Assembly (NCBI RefSeq): GCF_900290235.1
Contig: NZ_OLMK01000072.1
Coordinates: forward strand, 88,825 to 152,824
Source: Streptomyces sp. MA5143a
GTDB taxonomy: Bacteria; Actinomycetota; Actinomycetes; Streptomycetales; Streptomycetaceae
Direction: 5' to 3'
DNA: 64,000 nt
In this document: piece after piece, positions 34,166 to 42,648 of the stretch
How the letters are laid out: each line of letters starts with the position of its first letter
Numbering within the stretch: the stretch's first letter is position 1
Notes under the pieces: generated by a model
The model's input: the letters and a program-made list of their open reading frames with translations, nothing else
The model's database searches: none
What the model was told of the DNA's origin: nothing
Position numbers and translations under genes: made by a program

Positions 34166-35331
34166 TCCACGACTCCGACGCCCTGCACCGGCGCGTGCGC
34201 GCCGCGGTCGCCGAAGGGGCCGACGCGTGCTGGAAGGTGGCCGCCACCCTGCACGCCGACCCGGAGTACGCCTTCGACGAGCGGCGGGCGGCGGCGCTGC
34301 TCACCGGCGAGCTGCGGCGGGCCGGCTTCGCGGTCCAGGAGGGGGTGGCGGGCATGCCGACGGCCTTCGTGGCGCGCTCGGGCACCGAGCGGCCCGCGGT
34401 GGCGCTGCTGCTGGAGTACGACGCCCTGCCCGGGCTCGGCCACGCCTGCGGCCACCATCTGATCGCCGCCGCCGGCCTCGGCGCCGCGCTCGCCGCCCGC
34501 ACCGCCCTCGCCGACGGCGCCGGCTCCGTGCTGGCGGTGGGCACCCCGGCCGAGGAGGGCGGCGGAGGCAAGGCCCTGGAGGTGGAGGCGGGCGTCTTCG
34601 ACGACATCGACGCCGCGCTGATGTTCCATCCGGGGGTGTACGACTGGACCCGGGCCCCGCTGACGGCGCAGGAGCAGTACCGCGTCGCCTTCCACGGGCG
34701 GGCCGCCCATCCCACGGGCAACCCCACCGAGGGCGTCGACGCCCTCGCCGCCCTCGTGGAACTCTTCAACGTCCTGGCCGCGCTCGGCCGCCGACTGCCG
34801 AGGGCCTCCCACATCCAGGGCATCGTCACCCACGGCGGTGAGGCCACGAACATCGTGCCCGCCCTCGCGGAAGGCCGCTTCGGGCTGCGTGCCGCCACCA
34901 CCGGCGCCCTCGACGACCTCGCCGGACAGCTCGCGACCAGCGCCGAGGGCGTGGCCCTGGCCACCGGCACGACCGTCACCGTCGAGCGGGCCGGCGTCCG
35001 GTACGAGCACTTCCGCGACAGCGGGCCGCTCTCCGACCGCTTCTCCGCCCACCTCGACCACGCCGGCATCCGCCTGGGCCCGCCCGCCGACGGCGTGTAC
35101 CTCGGCTCCTCCGACATCGGCAACGTCAGCGCCCGCGTCCCCGCCCTCCACCCGTTCGTCGCGATCATGGACGAGGACGGGTCCGACCACACGCCCGAGT
35201 TCGCCGAGGCCGGCGTCTCCGAACGGGCCCGCCGGGTGCTCCGGGCGGCCACCGAGGCGCTGGCGTGCACAGCCGTCGACGTGCTGCGCGACCCCACCCT
35301 GCGGGAACAGGCGTGGCGCCCGTACCGGTGA
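34162..35331 (+). CDS. M20-family amidohydrolase/peptidase
   Basis: A 389-residue protein; GTG at 34162 follows GGGAGG by 5 bases. Metal-binding motifs of M20D amidohydrolases: ALLLEYDALPGLGHACGHHLIAA (Asp, then GHACGHH), GTPAEEGGGGKALEVEAG (EE), and a dimerisation lid with VAFHGRAAHPTGNPTEGVDALAALVELF. C-terminal STDxGNVS-like SSDIGNVSARVPALHPFVAI gives further ligands. These enzymes cleave N-acyl or p-aminobenzoyl-glutamate-type amides. Substrate unknown. Confidence 0.9.
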   Translation: MIHDSDALHRRVRAAVAEGADACWKVAATLHADPEYAFDERRAAALLTGELRRAGFAVQEGVAGMPTAFVARSGTERPAVALLLEYDALPGLGHACGHHLIAAAGLGAALAARTALADGAGSVLAVGTPAEEGGGGKALEVEAGVFDDIDAALMFHPGVYDWTRAPLTAQEQYRVAFHGRAAHPTGNPTEGVDALAALVELFNVLAALGRRLPRASHIQGIVTHGGEATNIVPALAEGRFGLRAATTGALDDLAGQLATSAEGVALATGTTVTVERAGVRYEHFRDSGPLSDRFSAHLDHAGIRLGPPADGVYLGSSDIGNVSARVPALHPFVAIMDEDGSDHTPEFAEAGVSERARRVLRAATEALACTAVDVLRDPTLREQAWRPYR

Positions 35332-35341
35332 GGCGCCACGC
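35311..35341. terminator. Bidirectional hairpin at the M20 stop
   Basis: GCGTGGCGCC (35311-35320) pairs with GGCGCCACGC (35332-35341) around the M20 stop codon. It lies between convergent genes and may stop transcription from both sides. Confidence 0.5.
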
Positions 35342-35358
35342 GGCCGGCGGAGCGGGCG

Positions 35359-38178
35359 TCACGCCATCTGGCGTCGTACCAGCTCGTGCAGGCGTCCCCC
35401 GGTGTCCGCCAGCAGGGTCGCCGGCGGGCCCACCTCGACGACCTTGCCGTCCTCCATCACGACCACCCGGTCCGCGTCCATCACCGTGGACAGCCGGTGC
35501 GCGATCACGATCCGTGTGGCGTTGAGGGCGCGGGTGCTCTCCATGACCGTGCGCTGGGTCTCGTTGTCGAGGGCGCTCGTCGCCTCGTCGAAGAAGAGGA
35601 TGCGGGGGCGCCGGATGAGCGCCTGGGCGATCATCAGCCGCTGGCGCTGGCCGCCGGAGACCGCCCCGTTGCCCTGGACGATGGTGTGCAGGCCCATCGG
35701 CATGCGCCGGATGTCCTCCGCGAGCCCCGCCAACTCCGCCGCCGCCATCGCCTCCTCCGGCGTGTACGGCTCCGTGCCGCAGATGACGTCCAGGATCGAA
35801 CCCGTGAACGGCTGGGCGTGCTGGAGCACCACACCGCACTGCCGGCGCACCGCGGACCGGTCGAGGGCGGTCAGATCCTGCCCGTCGTACAGGACACCGC
35901 CCGACACCGGCCGGTCGAAGCCGATGAGCAGCCGCAGCAGGGTCGACTTGCCGCAGCCGCTCGGGCCCACGACCGCGACGAACTCGCCGGGCTCGATCGC
36001 GAAGGACACGTCGTCCAGCACCAACGGCGCGTCGTCCGCGTACCGGAAGGACAGCCGGCGGGCCTCGATCGCGCCGGAGAGCACACCGGGGCGCGTGCTG
36101 GCCGTCCGCACCTCCGGGGCCGCCTCCAGCACCGGCTTGATCTCCTCGAACAGCGGCAGCACGGCCACCGCCGACACGAACGCGCCGGTCAGCTGGGTGA
36201 CCGAGGTGAGCAGCATGGTCACCGAGGTGTTGAAGGTGAGGAACTCCGCCGCCGACATCGAGCCGCGCGCCGGACCCGCCAGCAGCATGAACATCAGCAG
36301 CGTGCACAGCGGCAGATACACCGCCCCCAGCACGGTGTTGAGGTTCTTGATCCCGCCGACCTTCTGCTGGAGCTCCCGGCTGCGGGCGAACTCGCCCGCC
36401 CACGCCGCGTACGCGTAGTTCTCCGCGGCCGCCACCCGCAGCTTCGGCAGACCCCGCAGCGTCTGGAACGCCTGGTTGTTCAGCTTGTTGCCCAGGACCA
36501 CCAGCCGCCGCTGCCAGCGCACCTGCCACAGACCGAGGCCGAGGAACACCGCGGTCACCACCACCAGCATGCCGATCGCGGCCAGCGCCATCGGCACGCT
36601 GTACCAGAGCAGCAGCGCCAGGTTCACGGCACCGACCGTCACCGACTGCGCGACCACCGGGCCCACCCCGGCGAGCGTGCGGCGGATCGCGCTGATGCCC
36701 ATGGCGGCGCTCGCCAGCTCACCCGTCGAACGGGACGCGAAGAACTTCGTCGGCAGCCTCAGCAGCCGGTCCCACACCGCCGGTTGGAGCGTCGCCTCGA
36801 TCCGGCCCTCCAGCCTGAGGATCGTCAGGTTCTGCAACAGCAGGAACGCCGCCGACACCACACTCGCCAGCATCACCGCGAGACACGCCTGCGCGATCAG
36901 GTTCTCCTGCGCCTTCGGCACGTACTCGCCGAGGATCCGGCCCGTCGCGATCGGCACCAGCGAGCCCAGCACGACCGTCACCAGACCGCTCAGCAGCAGC
37001 CCCGTCATGTCGCCGCCGGTGCCGTGGAGGCTGAACCGCATCAACCGCAGCGGCGTCAGCACCCGTTCGGGCAGCGGACGGTAGAACATCACCGCCCGCG
37101 GCTCGAACTCCGCCGCGTTCGCCTTCTCGACCGGTGTCTCCCGGCCCGAGGAGGGGTGCACTGCCACATAGCCGCCGCGCCGCCACAGCAGGGCCACCGG
37201 CGCACCGGACAGCGCCCGGTGACCGACCAGCGGACCCACGTCGTCCCGCCACCAGTGCCCGTCCAGCCGTACGGCACGGACCCGGACCCGGGAGGCCAGC
37301 GCGATCCGCTCGACCGGATCGAGCCGGTCGCTCTCCGTGCCGCTCTGCGCGGGCTCCGCGAGGACGATCCCGGCCGCGCGGGCGACGAGCCGGCAGGCCG
37401 CGTACGTGGCGTCGGCGTCCGCGGCCGTCGTCCGCCGGGCCGCCGAGGACCGGCCGATGGAGGCGAGCAGCGTGCGGTCGGCCTGGACGCGGACCGCCTC
37501 ACCGGCCTTGATACCGGCGGCCGTACGGTCCTCGTGGGTGCGTTCCAGCTGCTCGATCCAGCGGTCCAGGGTGGCCAGCAGCCGGTACTGCTGGTCGACC
37601 ATGCTCTGCCAGACCCCCGGGTCCATCAGCAGATCGGCCGCCGCCTCCGCCCCGTACAGCGAACCGTACTGGACGCTGCCCGGCGGGACCCGCATCCAGA
37701 ACACGTCGTCGTCGGTGGGGGCCGCGGCCTGCTCGGTGGCCATCGGCGCCTGGAAGAGGACGGACAGACCGCGGCCGACGCCCAGGGCGAGCGCGTACTC
37801 CAGCGGGCTGCTCTGCGGGGGCACCAGTCGGGGGTTGCCCCACTCGTCGTACGACCAGGTCTCGGTGTTCACCGGCTGGTACAGCTCCCGCAGCCCGACA
37901 CGGCGCACCACACAGTCCCTCAGCGGGCGGGCCACCAAAGTGTGCTGGGGCCCCGCGACCGGGCCGAGCAGCAGGGAGCCCGCCTCCAGCCGGCCGAGAT
38001 GGTGCCAGTGGCCCTGCTCCACGGCGTCGACCGCGAACAGGTCCAGCGCGCCGGAGGCCACCAGCCACAGCACCTGGGGGCCTTCGAGGTCGAGACGGGT
38101 GAGGCCCGCGCAGTCCAACGGCGTGCCCATGGCGCCCAGCGCCCCGAGAACGAGGTCCCCCTCGTGGACGGCAGTCAT
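35359..38178 (-). CDS. NHLP/NHLM-type bacteriocin export ABC transporter, permease-ATPase with N-terminal regulatory domain
   Basis: A 939-residue protein. The first about 330 residues form the non-peptidase N-terminal domain typical of the second NHLP transporter subunit (cyclic-nucleotide-binding-like EGDLVLGALGAMGTPLDCAGL...). A six-helix permease domain follows (MTGLLLSGLVTVVLGSLVPIATGRILGEYVPKA...). The C-terminal ATPase has Walker A GPSGCGKST, signature VSGGQRQRL and Walker B ILFFDEATSALD. It starts 1 bp after the peptidase-ABC gene's stop, so the two are coupled and probably form a heteromeric exporter for the GG-leader peptide at 41321-41536. Confidence 0.9.
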   Translation of the reverse strand: MTAVHEGDLVLGALGAMGTPLDCAGLTRLDLEGPQVLWLVASGALDLFAVDAVEQGHWHHLGRLEAGSLLLGPVAGPQHTLVARPLRDCVVRRVGLRELYQPVNTETWSYDEWGNPRLVPPQSSPLEYALALGVGRGLSVLFQAPMATEQAAAPTDDDVFWMRVPPGSVQYGSLYGAEAAADLLMDPGVWQSMVDQQYRLLATLDRWIEQLERTHEDRTAAGIKAGEAVRVQADRTLLASIGRSSAARRTTAADADATYAACRLVARAAGIVLAEPAQSGTESDRLDPVERIALASRVRVRAVRLDGHWWRDDVGPLVGHRALSGAPVALLWRRGGYVAVHPSSGRETPVEKANAAEFEPRAVMFYRPLPERVLTPLRLMRFSLHGTGGDMTGLLLSGLVTVVLGSLVPIATGRILGEYVPKAQENLIAQACLAVMLASVVSAAFLLLQNLTILRLEGRIEATLQPAVWDRLLRLPTKFFASRSTGELASAAMGISAIRRTLAGVGPVVAQSVTVGAVNLALLLWYSVPMALAAIGMLVVVTAVFLGLGLWQVRWQRRLVVLGNKLNNQAFQTLRGLPKLRVAAAENYAYAAWAGEFARSRELQQKVGGIKNLNTVLGAVYLPLCTLLMFMLLAGPARGSMSAAEFLTFNTSVTMLLTSVTQLTGAFVSAVAVLPLFEEIKPVLEAAPEVRTASTRPGVLSGAIEARRLSFRYADDAPLVLDDVSFAIEPGEFVAVVGPSGCGKSTLLRLLIGFDRPVSGGVLYDGQDLTALDRSAVRRQCGVVLQHAQPFTGSILDVICGTEPYTPEEAMAAAELAGLAEDIRRMPMGLHTIVQGNGAVSGGQRQRLMIAQALIRRPRILFFDEATSALDNETQRTVMESTRALNATRIVIAHRLSTVMDADRVVVMEDGKVVEVGPPATLLADTGGRLHELVRRQMA

Positions 38179-38179
38179 C

Positions 38180-40417
38180 TCACCGCTCCCTGACCAGCCG
38201 GGCGTACGCGCCGCCCCGCGCCACCAGTTCCTCGTGCCGGCCGCGCTCGACGATCGTGCCGTGCTCCAGGACGACGATCTCGTCACTGTCGCGGACCGTG
38301 CTGAGCCGGTGGGCGATCACCACGCAGGCGCAGCCGCGCTTGCGCAGGTTGTCCATGACGACCAGCTCCGTCTCCGCGTCGAGCGCGCTGGTCACCTCGT
38401 CGAGGACGAGGATGCTGGGCCGGCGGACCAACGCCCGCGCGATCTCCAGACGTTGCCGCTGACCGCCGGAGAAGTTCCGCCCGTCCTGCTCGACCCGGCT
38501 GTGGATGCCGCCGGGGCGGCGGGCCACCACGTCGTACAGGGCCGCGTCCCGCAGCGCCTCCACCACGGCCTCGTCCGGGATCGACGGATCCCACAGGGCC
38601 ACGTTGTCGCGGACGGTGCCCTCGAACAGGAACACCTCCTGGTCGACGAAGGAGACGGACGCGGCGAGCGCGCCCCGCGGGATGTCCTCCAGACGCCGGC
38701 CGTCGATCCGGATCACGCCCTCCCACGGCGCGTACAGGCCCGAGATCAGTCGCGACACCGTCGACTTGCCGCTGCCGGAGCCGCCGACCAGCGCCACCTG
38801 CCGGCCGGGTCCGACCGTGAGGTCGAAGCCCGTGAGCAGCGGCTTGTCGAGGGGGCTGTAGCCGAAGGTGATGTTCTCCAGCTCGACGTGGCCGTGCAGC
38901 CGGCGGGTCGACTCGGCGGTGTCGGGGCGGGCGTACAGCGGGTCGGCCTGGAAGTTCTCCACGTCCTTCAGGCGGGCCACGTCGGCCGCGAAGTCCTGGA
39001 TCCGGCCCGCGACACCGTTGAGGCGGGTGATCGGCGCGGTGAACCGCGTGACCAGCGCCTGGAAGGCCACCAGCAGCCCCACCGAGATATGGCCCTCGAC
39101 CGCGCGCATCCCGCCGATCCACAGGATCAGCGCGCTGTTGAGGGTGGCGAGGGTCGGGGCGACCACCCCCAGCCAGGCACTCGGCACGCCGAGGCGCTGC
39201 TGCTCCTCCAGTGTGGTCGCGTGCTGTCCGGCCCACTTGCGGAAGTAGCCGTCCTCGCCGCCCGTCGCCTTCATCGTCTCGATCAGCTGTAGACCGGTGT
39301 ACGCGGTGTTCGTGAGCCGGGCGTTGTCGGCGCGCAGCTTCGCCGTGCGGGTGGCGCGCAGCCGGATCACCACCCGCATCGCCACCACGTTCAGCAGGGC
39401 GACCGCGATGCCGACGAAGGTGAGCTGCGGGTCGTAGGTGTAGAGGAGCACGGCGTAGAGGACCACCACGATCGCGTCCACGCAGGCCGCCGCGAGGTCG
39501 CGGGCCAGGGTCTCGGCGACCGCGTCGTTGGACTGGAGCCGCTGGACGAGGTCGGCGGGGCTGCGCTGCGCGAAGAACGTGACGGGCAGGCGCAGGAGAT
39601 GACGCAGGAAGCGGGCGCTGCCGAGCGTCGACGAGATCAGTCGGCCGCGCAGCAGGTTCGCCTGCTGGAGCCAGGTCAGCAGCACCGTCAGCAGTACGCA
39701 CGCGCCCATGGACGTGAACAGCACGCCCAGCAGCGAGGTCTGGCCGCCGATCAGGAACATGTCGATGTAGGTGCGGCTGAGCGCGGGCACCGCCGCGCCG
39801 ACCGCCACCAGCAGCAGACTCGCGAGGACGGCGGCCGGCAGGGTGCCGGACGTGCCGCGCATCCGGGCGGGCATCGCGCCCAGCACCCCTGGCCTGCGGC
39901 CGCCCCGCTCGAAGTCGTCGCCGGGTTCCATGACGAGGACGACTCCCGTGAAGCTGGAGTCGAAGTCCTCCATCGCCACGAAACGGCGGCCCTTGCCGGG
40001 GTCGTTGATGTGGACGCCGCGTCGGCCGAAGCGGCGCCCCATCCCGTCGTAGACGACGTAGTGGTTGAACTCCCAGAACAGGATGGCCGGGGCCCGTACC
40101 TCGGCGAGGGCGGCCACGTCCATCTGCATGCCCTTGGCGGTCAGACCGTAACCGCGGGCCGCCTTCAGCAGATTGCTGGCGCGGGAGCCGTCGCGGGAGA
40201 CACCGCAGGCGATGCGCAGTTCCTCCAGCGGGATGTGCCGCCCGTAGTGGCCGAGGACCATGGCGAGGGAGGCGGCTCCGCACTCCACGGCCTCCATCTG
40301 GAGCACGGTCGGGGTGCGCACGCCCTTGCGGACGCCCTTGGGCACCGGGCGTTTCCTCGGCGCCGCCTTGCGCCTGCCGTGCGTCGGCGGTGGCGCGGTG
40401 TCGGGGGATGAGGTCAC
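38180..40417 (-). CDS. NHLP-type bacteriocin export peptidase/permease/ATPase (C39)
   Basis: A 745-residue protein; its GTG overlaps the stop of the HlyD-like gene (GTGA). The N-terminal C39 peptidase has Cys46 in LQMEAVECGAASLAMVL, His119 in FNHYVVYDG, and Asp139 in HINDPGKG; it should cut after double-glycine leaders. The middle is a six-helix permease, the end an ATPase with GGSGSGKST, FSGGQRQRL and ILVLDEVTSALDAET. It removes the leader and exports the core peptide. Full length, all key residues present. Confidence 0.94.
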   Translation of the reverse strand: MTSSPDTAPPPTHGRRKAAPRKRPVPKGVRKGVRTPTVLQMEAVECGAASLAMVLGHYGRHIPLEELRIACGVSRDGSRASNLLKAARGYGLTAKGMQMDVAALAEVRAPAILFWEFNHYVVYDGMGRRFGRRGVHINDPGKGRRFVAMEDFDSSFTGVVLVMEPGDDFERGGRRPGVLGAMPARMRGTSGTLPAAVLASLLLVAVGAAVPALSRTYIDMFLIGGQTSLLGVLFTSMGACVLLTVLLTWLQQANLLRGRLISSTLGSARFLRHLLRLPVTFFAQRSPADLVQRLQSNDAVAETLARDLAAACVDAIVVVLYAVLLYTYDPQLTFVGIAVALLNVVAMRVVIRLRATRTAKLRADNARLTNTAYTGLQLIETMKATGGEDGYFRKWAGQHATTLEEQQRLGVPSAWLGVVAPTLATLNSALILWIGGMRAVEGHISVGLLVAFQALVTRFTAPITRLNGVAGRIQDFAADVARLKDVENFQADPLYARPDTAESTRRLHGHVELENITFGYSPLDKPLLTGFDLTVGPGRQVALVGGSGSGKSTVSRLISGLYAPWEGVIRIDGRRLEDIPRGALAASVSFVDQEVFLFEGTVRDNVALWDPSIPDEAVVEALRDAALYDVVARRPGGIHSRVEQDGRNFSGGQRQRLEIARALVRRPSILVLDEVTSALDAETELVVMDNLRKRGCACVVIAHRLSTVRDSDEIVVLEHGTIVERGRHEELVARGGAYARLVRER

Positions 40418-41220
40418 GGGAGCAGCCAATCGATCGGACGCTCGTCGGCCATGCGGACGGAAGCCGTGGCCATGGTCATGGAGGTCAGCTCGAACGGCGG
40501 CCCGTCCTGTGACGACCACCGGTAGCCCGACGCGGTCGACGCCTCCCGGTCCAGCCGCACGGTGACGGCCACCGGCCGGCCCTTCCTGGTGAACTGCTCA
40601 CCGAGCTGGCGGTCCCCGAGGAACGCGGCGATCGACTGCGGGGTCTGCGCGGTGCGGTCCACGGACTTCACATGACCGCGCAGCACTCCGTAGCGCTGGG
40701 TGGGCGCCGACTGGACGGTGAGGTCCACGGGCGCGTTCCGCGGGATGGAGGCGGCGTTCTCGGCGGGCACGTACACGGTGGCGTACAGCGGGTCGTCGGG
40801 TTCCGCGACCTTCTCGACGGCCGCGACATCGGCGCCGGTGCGGATGATCTGACCCATGGTGGCGGCGAGCGCGGAGATCCGGCCCGCGGCGACGGACCGC
40901 ACGACACTCTCGCCGTCGGCGGTGGCGACCTTCAGGACCGGGGCCCTGGCGGGGAGCCGCTCGCCCTGCTTCACGAGGACGGCGGTGACCTGGCCCGAGA
41001 CCGGGCTCTGCAGGACGTAACTGCCCTGGTCGTGGGTGAGGACGGCGGGCGCGCCCACCGTGGAGGCGACGGAACCCGTGACGGCCCACACGGACGCGGC
41101 GGCCATGGCCACCACCGTCACGGACAGCACGAGCCAGCCCTGCGGGCGGGCGAAACGCACGGGGAGGTCGAGTTCCTCCGGCGACTGGAGCTTGGCGAGG
41201 GCCTGTTGGCGGAACTGCAC
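40414..41220 (-). CDS. HlyD-like NHLM secretion protein
   Basis: A 268-residue membrane-fusion-type protein; GTG at 41220 with GGGA 6 bases upstream. After a short basic cytoplasmic part (FRQQALAKLQSPEELDLPVRF), one membrane segment (WLVLSVTVVAMAAASVWAVTG) leads to a lipoyl/biotinyl-like barrel (VLQSPVSGQVTAVLVKQGERLPARAPVLKV). No long coiled-coil hairpin is present, as in the short actinobacterial NHLM version. It couples to the two ABC proteins downstream in the same operon. Confidence 0.88.
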   Translation of the reverse strand: MQFRQQALAKLQSPEELDLPVRFARPQGWLVLSVTVVAMAAASVWAVTGSVASTVGAPAVLTHDQGSYVLQSPVSGQVTAVLVKQGERLPARAPVLKVATADGESVVRSVAAGRISALAATMGQIIRTGADVAAVEKVAEPDDPLYATVYVPAENAASIPRNAPVDLTVQSAPTQRYGVLRGHVKSVDRTAQTPQSIAAFLGDRQLGEQFTRKGRPVAVTVRLDREASTASGYRWSSQDGPPFELTSMTMATASVRMADERPIDWLLP

Positions 41221-41269
41221 GGGACTTCCCTCACCTGCGAGGAACGGAGGACGGGGCGACGGCACCCGA

Positions 41270-41302
41270 GAGTCCCGGAACCGTCAGGCGGTTCCGGGAC
41301 TC
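41270..41302 (-). terminator. Perfect 14-bp hairpin between the GG-peptide gene and export genes
   Basis: On the minus strand GAGTCCCGGAACCG pairs perfectly with CGGTTCCGGGACTC over a 5-base loop, 19 bp after the peptide stop and 49 bp before the export genes. No U-tract follows, so it is more likely an attenuator or 3' mRNA stabiliser that keeps peptide mRNA in excess. Confidence 0.75.
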
Positions 41303-41320
41303 AGCGGTACCAGGGGTCGA

Positions 41321-41536
41321 TCAGAGACCGGCGACCAGGTTCGTGACCGGCGCGGTGTTCAGGCCGGTGACACCCTCGACGGTGCCGACGGCCGTGTTGA
41401 CCAGGCCGGAAACCGGGGCGACGCCGTCCACCAGGCCGGTGACGGTGCCGACGGCGTTGATCTGCAGACCACCGGCAACGGCGTCCAGCGCGGCGTCCGA
41501 CAGCTCGGCGGTCTCAACCTGGGGGGTGGAGTTCAT
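41321..41536 (-). CDS. Double-glycine-leader secreted peptide precursor with cysteine-free core
   Basis: A 71-residue precursor; ATG at 41536 is preceded by GAAGGGAAG. The 23-residue leader ends ELSDAALDAVAGG, a textbook C39 cleavage site. The 48-residue core (residues 24-71) has no Cys, Lys, Arg, His or aromatic residues, carries one Asp and one Glu, and is almost entirely G, V, T, A, L, N, P. It contains two related blocks beginning AVGTV (AVGTVTGLVDGVAPVSGLV and AVGTVEGVTGLNTAPVTNL). No modification enzyme is encoded nearby, so it may be exported unmodified. Automatic pipelines would tend to call it a lantipeptide, which the lack of Cys contradicts. Confidence 0.85.
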   Translation of the reverse strand: MNSTPQVETAELSDAALDAVAGGLQINAVGTVTGLVDGVAPVSGLVNTAVGTVEGVTGLNTAPVTNLVAGL

Positions 41537-42038
41537 GATGGAACTTCCCTTCGTATGGATATTCATAAGGGGGGAGCGGCCCCCTTCTGGGGACAGAACG
41601 ACGGCCGCACACGGGGGCGCTCGACTCTCGTCTCCGATGGCTCGGCGGCCCCTCGCGGTGCGATGGATCAAAGCAGATCGCCGTGGCGCACATCCAATCA
41701 AGAAGTGCTCTCACCAGCGCACTTGGTGACCAAGGCCGTTCATCCGTGCAGGGCCGCGCACGCGTTGGGGCCAGGTTCTTCACACCGCGCCCGGCATCGT
41801 CATCACCGCTTGATTGCCACGCGGAAAACGAACTGGACACTCCCGCCTCAAAGACGCGGCGCCCGGCGGACCGCTGTGCAGATCCGCCGAGCGCCGTGAC
41901 CCCGCTGGGCATTCGGTGTGGAGATTCCCTGAAGCCGCCTTTTCCCCCGGTGACCGGGACGGACCGCTGTCGGCCCGTCGCTGAACGTGCCTGCCGTGAT
42001 GTCGATCTGTGGCCTTTGGCCCAAGGAAGGGTGCCTTG
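41537..42038. other. 502-bp region upstream of the GG-peptide operon
   Basis: It has moderately lower GC and no gene I would support; short frames lack codon bias and ribosome sites. A perfect 13-bp palindrome is at 41723-41735. The promoter of the peptide operon should be here on the minus strand; a TTGATT element is at about 41697-41702, but no good -10 was found. Confidence 0.5.
41723..41735. promoter_or_regulatory. Perfect palindrome CTTGGT-G-ACCAAG
   Basis: A 6+6 inverted repeat with one central base lies about 190 bp upstream of the GG-peptide start. It is an operator candidate for the peptide export operon; the regulator is unknown. Confidence 0.4.
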
Positions 42039-42452
42039 TCACCCCAACAGGGCGTACACCGTGCTCGCCCGGGCCGCCAGCTCGCCCGAGTCCGCCGTCG
42101 TCATCGCGATCTCGGCGAAGGCCATCCGGCGGCCCAGCTTGGTGAGCACCGCCTCGACGAGCACGTCCTCACCCACCACCGCCCGCTGGAAGCTGGTCGA
42201 CTGCTGGACCGTCGTCATCGGTACGAAGGAGCCGCGCGCCGCCGACACCGCGATCACCGTCGCCGTGTCGGCGGCCGCCATCAGCGCCTGCCCCGACAGG
42301 GCGCCGCCCTCGCGGGCCAACCGGTCGGACCACGGCAGGCGCAGCATCGCGCGCCCCTCGTCCAGGTCGACGGCCGTCAGTCCCAGGTCGAGCACCCAGG
42401 GGGCGAAGTTGGCGGCGAGGATCTTGTCGGCTTCGGCGGGTGTGAGCGTCAT
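42039..42452 (-). CDS. PaaI-type hotdog-fold thioesterase
   Basis: A 137-residue single hotdog domain: FAPWVLDLGLTAVDLDEGRAMLRLPWSDRLAREGGALSGQALMAAADTATVIAV has the EGGxLSGxxLxxxxD active-site pattern of PaaI/YbgC-like acyl-CoA thioesterases. It hydrolyses an acyl- or aryl-CoA. The start is the ATG at 42452 with GGGAA 10 bases upstream. It is divergent from the protease gene. Confidence 0.85.
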   Translation of the reverse strand: MTLTPAEADKILAANFAPWVLDLGLTAVDLDEGRAMLRLPWSDRLAREGGALSGQALMAAADTATVIAVSAARGSFVPMTTVQQSTSFQRAVVGEDVLVEAVLTKLGRRMAFAEIAMTTADSGELAARASTVYALLG

Positions 42453-42648
42453 GCGGGCATCGTTCCCGCTCACGCGGGCGGGAAGTCGTGAAATGCCCAC
42501 CCGAACCACACTTTGCGAAACGCAACATCGAAATCTTTTTGCGAGGCGTTGAACACCCCACCGGAACCATCCGTACCAACTGGCAACCAGGCGCCCCCAG
42601 TTCACCCGCCGGACGGCGGCACGGACCCCGTCCCCAGGAGGTCAAGAG

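Noticed and set aside
41321..41536. Lanthipeptide precursor reading of the GG-peptide
   Set aside because: The core has no cysteine and no LanM, LanB/C or LanKC is in the operon, so lanthionine rings cannot form.
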